From NCBI GenBank assembly GCA_963575745.1, contig CAUYUJ010018877.1:135001-155000 (forward strand): DNA of 20,000 bases. Direction: 5' to 3'. Positions 16,892-20,000 of this stretch are shown piece after piece (position 1 is the stretch's first letter; each line of letters begins with the position of its first letter). A program made the position numbers and the translations under genes. Below the pieces are notes generated by a model. The model made no database searches. It saw nothing but the letters and a program-made list of their open reading frames with translations, and was not told where the DNA came from. Source of the stretch: Prorocentrum cordatum (taxonomy: Eukaryota; Sar; Dinophyceae; Prorocentrales; Prorocentraceae).

Positions 16892-17225
16892 GATGGAGGG
16901 CGGCCCGTTTTCAACATGTGGCTCTCGACTTAGCGCTGCGCACACTCGTCTTAAGAATTTCCCAAGAGTTTCACGGATTGAGGGCGGGTCGTTTTCAAAA
17001 TGTGGCTCTCGCCTCAGCGCCGCGAACATTCGTTGTTACAACGTTGCAAGAGTTTCACGGATTGAGGGCGGTTCCTTTTCAACATGTGGTTCTCGCCTTA
17101 GCGCCGCGCACATTCGTTGTCAAACGTGGCAAGAGTGTCGCAGATTGAGGGCGGCTCCTTTTCAAAATGTGGCTCTCGCCTTAGCGCCGCGCACATTCGT
17201 TGTTAAACGATGCAAGAGTTTCGCG
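16892..17225 (+). repeat. Four tandem 83-84-bp units
   Basis: Units start GAT(G/T)GAGGGCGG at 16892, 16976, 17060 and 17143. Each contains TTTTCAA(C/A)ATGTGG, CTCTCG, TTAGCGCCGCG and CATTCGTTGT, and ends near GCAAGAGT(T/G)TC. A partial unit precedes the first. Three units of 84 bp keep one frame, giving a spurious 28-residue peptide repeat. Confidence 0.9.
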
Positions 17226-17265
17226 GAATCCCATGATCAGCGTACTGGAAGTTGTGTATTGAACG

Positions 17266-17411
17266 GATTCAAGATCATGAGGGTGCGACAATTACGTTGA
17301 TTCGCGACGTTGAAGTCCAAGGAAAGGCGTTCTGGCACGATTCAAGATCGTCAAAACGCAACAATCAGGCTGATCCGTGGCGTTGGAATCCCGAGAACAA
17401 TGTTTTGGCAT
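17266..17411 (+). repeat. Two diverged 73-bp units
   Basis: GATTCAAGATC starts both copies (17266 and 17339). Shared later blocks are CAA(C/T)A(A/T), TTGATTCG/CTGATCCG and GGCG(T/T)..TTTTGGCA(C/T)G-like ends. Confidence 0.6.
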
Positions 17412-17550
17412 GCTTCCGGGTCTTCAGACAGTTGTCTTCCAACGAGGCAGTTCCCTCAGTGGAAATGAGCCGTCGTAGGGGCCTATGAAGAGGGAGCTTG
17501 GAGGGAGGGTTTATTCCAAAATCGTTGATGACTCTTGGCTTTACACTGGT

Positions 17551-17698
17551 CCTCATCCTCCTCCTCCACCTGCTCCTCCTTCGTCCTCTTCCCTTTTCCC
17601 ACTCCCCCTCCCCCTCCTCCTCCTCCTCCTCCTCCTCCTTGTCCTCCTCCTCCTCCCCCTCCTCCCCCTTCCCCGCCTCCTCTTCCAGCCTGTCCTCT
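17551..17698 (+). repeat. CTC/CCCCT polypyrimidine tract
   Basis: Mostly CTC triplets with CCCCTCC inserts, followed by a short GACGACGGC run at 17701-17721. Confidence 0.9.
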
Positions 17699-17776
17699 TT
17701 CGACGACGACGGCGACGACGATGCCTCTTCCATCCTCCTCCTCTTGGGGGTGGCCAGCAAAACAAGCGAACTATTC

Positions 17777-18085
17777 GAGACATCCTCGCAATCTGAGCCC
17801 CCTGGGGTGCTAAAACCAGCACCTCGCACGAGACATCCTCCAAATCTGCTCCGAAAGCGGATGATGTGGAGCTGGTAAGCAGGCAAACCGCTTGAGACAT
17901 CCCCGCAATCTGGGCGCGAACAGAGGCCGTGAGATACCCCTGGCTGCCACCCCTTGGGAGTGCGAAAGCCAGCAAACCGCCTGAGATATCCTCAGAATCT
18001 GCTCTGAGCGCAGACGAGCCTGGCCCCCCCAAAAAGCAAACCGCTCGAGACATCCTCGGCATCTGGGCCCCCTGGGGTGCGAGAG
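17777..18085 (-). repeat. Inverted block of the GAGGATGTCTC repeat family, five copies
   Basis: On plus the core appears as GAGACATCCTC or a variant at about 17778, 17830, 17894, 17982 (GAGATATCCTC) and 18047, preceded in several copies by GCAAACCGC and followed by (G/C)(C/A)AATCTG. Spacings are 52-88 bp. Read on minus they give CAGATT.GAGGATGTCTC, the orientation of the 1-3 kb blocks reversed. Confidence 0.75.
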
Positions 18086-18341
18086 CCAGCGCCATCAGGG
18101 GAAGGAGGAGAAGGGAGGAGGGTGGGTGAGGAAGGTCCGCGCGGTCACAATAATTATTCACTGCGTGGAGCTCCCCATATGTGCATCTATTCGCATGGAC
18201 CTGTCCGCCGTGTCTAGGCGCAAGATTTTCGAATATAAACGGGCTTGAGTATTGACGGTCTGGGAATGAATCTAGCTGCGAATGAATTGGAATGTGAATG
18301 AGTCTCAGTAGCACGAGCGCGTCTCTGCGCATGAGCTTGGA

Positions 18342-18491
18342 GCCTCCTGGGGCCTCCTGAGACCTCCTGGGGCTTCCTGGGGCCTCCTGGATCCTCTTGG
18401 GGCCTCCTGGGGCCTCTTGGGGCTTCCTGTGGCCTCCTGAAGCCTCCTGGGGCCTCGCGTGGCCTCCTGGGGCATCCTGACGCCTCCTGGG
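18342..18491 (+). repeat. Decamer minisatellite GCCTCCTGGG, 15 units
   Basis: Exact 10-bp register for 150 bp with substitutions (GCTTCCTGGG, TCCTCTTGGG, GCATCCTGAC and others). Confidence 0.95.
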
Positions 18492-18680
18492 AGGATTCGT
18501 GCCCCAGGAGAGGCTCAATCAGGAGAGGGGCAATATATAGGAATACGTAAAACACCAAGGACTCGTGCCCCAGGGGAGACCCAATATACAGGAACATACG
18601 TAAAACATGTTAGGATTGGATACACAGGAGAAGGACAATATATGGAACCATACGTATAACATCAAGGATTCGTACGTCGG
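18492..18680 (+). repeat. Three ~53-bp tandem units (CAATATA..TACGTAAAACA)
   Basis: Units begin with CAGGAG or CAGGGG at 18520, 18571 and 18625, each followed by CAATATA(T/C)A, GGAA, TACGTA(A/T)AACA and AGGA(C/T)T(C/G)G. Confidence 0.8.
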
Positions 18681-18681
18681 C

Positions 18682-18851
18682 CTCCCCAGCCCGATATTCC
18701 ACAGCATGCTCCTGCACGTGCCTGATCAGGGCAAGGGCAACGTTTCTGGATGGGCTTGTGGGATTGCGCGAAACGTCTTGGACTCTCAGGGGATCGCGCC
18801 ACATCGCCGATGCAGCTGCGACGCGGCGCGATCCTCCGCCGTCCTCCCCAT
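18682..18851 (-). CDS. Possible exon of unknown protein
   Basis: On the minus strand an acceptor-like TACTTTGCAG precedes 170 nt ending at GGGGAG|GC, an AG|GC donor. One frame gives ADGEDGGGSRRVAAASAMWR followed by NVALALIRHVQEHAVEYRAG, a polar linker and an amphipathic helix. The other two frames are shorter or rich in Arg and Cys. The family is not recognised and the phase relative to neighbouring candidates is unresolved. Confidence 0.3.
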
Positions 18852-18859
18852 CTGCAAAG

Positions 18860-19237
18860 TACAATAGCGCCCCTGCAAGGCAAGTCTTTCAACAAACAAG
18901 CCCGCAAAGAAAGAATCGACCAAGGCAAGACTGTTTAGCAAAAGCCACGCACTGTTCAGTAAACGCCGGTTTCGTAGGTTGGGGTATTTGTTCTTCCCTT
19001 CAAATTGGGAGGTTAGCGGGGCGCGCAGTGGGATAGCACGAGGGAGTGGCATTGGTTTTCTTGAAAGACAGGGTTCTTCTTGAAAGCCGGGTGTCCTCAG
19101 TAGGGTCCAGCGGCTTGCAGGAAGGACCCTCAAAAGCCGAGGGGGGCCCTAAGCAGCCATTTGCCTTCTCAAAGCCTCCCCCGCCTTCTCAAACGCCCCC
19201 CCCCCACCCCTCTTGCGCCATGCCTCTTTGCGCGCGC
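18860..19237. other. Unassigned stretch between two weak exon candidates
   Basis: No tandem repeats apart from AAAGCC(T/G)/GTTCTTCTTGAAAG echoes at 19058-19085, and C runs at 19180-19210. It would be intron if the neighbouring exon candidates are real. Confidence 0.3.
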
Positions 19238-19320
19238 CTGGTTTCAGGGCCGAAGACCAGCCGTCGGGCGGCCGCTCGGGAAGATTCGGCCAACCTCGAA
19301 ACCCTCTCGGCGAGTCGCAG
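19238..19320 (-). CDS. Possible short exon (LRLAERVSRLAESSRAAARR...)
   Basis: After an acceptor-like GGTTTCTATCAG the minus strand reads LRLAERVSRLAESSRAAARR and then LVFGPET, a basic amphipathic helix with high GC3. It ends at ACCAG|GC. The preceding 90 nt are T-rich, as expected of an intron 3' end, although they also read as a membrane-like peptide (VFVGYWILLFAVEWFL) in another frame, an alternative interpretation. No family is recognised. Confidence 0.3.
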
Positions 19321-19463
19321 CTGATAGAAACCATTCCACAGCAAACAACAATATCCAATAACCGACGAACACGTCCGAAAAATCATCCAAGGCTGCCAGG
19401 AAGTCTGGGATACTCTTGGGGAAGTGGATCGATCTACGGCAGGAGGGAGGAAATGGCAAAGCT

Positions 19464-19592
19464 CAACCTAGAAATGGTTTTCGTTTTCGTTTTGTTTCCG
19501 TTCTCCCTCTGTTTGTCTTCGTTCCTCCTTTGCCGCTGCAGAAAGGGAATCTGAACGAAAACGGTCCACGAACTCGCCAAAACACCGTTAGG
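19464..19592. repeat. Dispersed repeat pair, copy 2
   Basis: Matches 13016-13143 over its whole length with substitutions and small indels. It lies directly downstream (gene sense) of the possible exon at 19600-19727. Confidence 0.7.
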
Positions 19593-19599
19593 CCGAGCC

Positions 19600-19727
19600 C
19601 TTGGAAATGGACAAAAAGCAGATCCCGCCCCCGAGGTCCCATAAGATAGTGTTCAATGATGTTGACATGATGGCAGAGAGAAGGCTCTTACTCAAACGGG
19701 GCAGCGGCCCCTCCAGTGCAGCAGTAC
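19600..19727 (-). CDS. Possible exon of unknown protein
   Basis: After CTGGCGCAG the minus strand reads TAALEGPLPRLSKSLLSAIM followed by STSLNTILWDLGGGICFLSI. It ends near TTCCAAG|G, just before a dispersed repeat that recurs downstream of the rhodopsin-like exons. GC3 is mixed, so the support is weak. Confidence 0.27.
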
Positions 19728-19796
19728 CTGCGCCAGGGTGGCGATAGGCGAAGGAAGAAGTTGACATCGGAGTATCCCCCCCTCGCTCGCCGCCGA

Positions 19797-19860
19797 TCCT
19801 CCTCCTCCTCCTCCTCCTCCTCATCCTTCTCCTCCTCCTCCTCCTTCTCCTCCTTCCCCC
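19797..19860 (+). repeat. (CTC)n tract
   Basis: TCC triplets with TTC interruptions, flanked on both sides by CCCCCCTCGCTCGCCG (about 19777 and 19857), so the tract may have expanded inside a short duplication. Confidence 0.9.
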
Positions 19861-20000
19861 CTCGCTCGCCGAAAAAGATCTGATGCCGATTGTTGTTGGT
19901 CAGCGGGCGCAGGAGCGGTCAGACGCCGGTCGAGCAACGGGGGGGGCACTCCAGAAACGAATTGGGCACTAGAAGGAAACGGGTGGCACAGAGGCATGCG

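Noticed and set aside
19244-19459. Membrane protein exon (DFSDVFVGYWILLFAVEWFL) on minus
   Set aside because: It overlaps a better exon model (19238-19320) in another frame, lacks GC3 bias, and its T-rich part fits an intron 3' end. Kept only as an alternative.
1-20000. tRNA, rRNA or bacterial promoter/terminator features
   Set aside because: No cloverleaf, rRNA-like block or bacterial-style signal was recognised on either strand by reading. A covariance-model scan would be the decisive test.

Overview
This is a nuclear-type window from a microbial eukaryote, most likely a dinoflagellate. It contains no operons, no ribosome-binding-site-led genes and no compact coding. Instead it has short high-GC3 coding islands that look like exons, AG|GC and AG|GT donor candidates, a GC-AG intron flanked by direct repeats, and very abundant micro-, mini- and satellite repeats. 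GC-AG donors, repeat-rich introns and high GC3 are known dinoflagellate traits. The sequence alone cannot name the genus, and no spliced-leader or rRNA sequence was found to settle it.

Layout by region. 1-900 is repeat-poor sequence ending in a CTC tract. 960-3170 is a degenerate ~75-bp repeat family (core GAGGATGTCTC), interrupted at 1500-2700 by a large imperfect inverted repeat enclosing a GGGACAGTGG minisatellite. 3180-3990 holds a short palindrome, a 23-bp triplication and two adjoining pentanucleotide arrays (AGCTT, then AGCAT). 4230-4480 (minus) is a strongly exon-like stretch. 4650-7900 is a compositionally different, repeat-free island with long plus-strand ORFs, one carrying a RING-like Cys/His cluster. 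8000-9550 is GC-rich with uninformative overlapping ORFs and one minus-strand exon candidate. 9600-10720 is a ~145-bp GC-rich satellite, and 10830-12560 holds further diverged duplications.

The best gene lies on the minus strand between about 15.34 and 13.46 kb. A 336-nt exon and a 95-nt exon together encode helices B, C and D of a microbial (type I) rhodopsin-like protein. Its helix C has Gly at the usual Asp85 counterion position and Glu at the Asp96 donor position (bacteriorhodopsin numbering). The intron between them is GC-AG, has imperfect terminal inverted repeats, is bordered by AGGCC on both sides and carries an internal hairpin, which is what an introner-like element would look like. 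A probable 5' exon with a start codon lies at 15.18-15.34 kb beyond an intron full of ACAT repeats. Helices E-G with the retinal lysine were not found.

From 15.7 kb to the end there are CGT, CTC, decamer, ~84-bp, ~73-bp and ~53-bp tandem repeats, five inverted copies of the GAGGATGTCTC family with a sixth nearby, and three weak minus-strand exon candidates. All exon candidates outside the 4.65-7.9 kb island lie on the minus strand, so one or more long intron-rich minus-strand genes may span the window. That is inference, not something the sequence proves.
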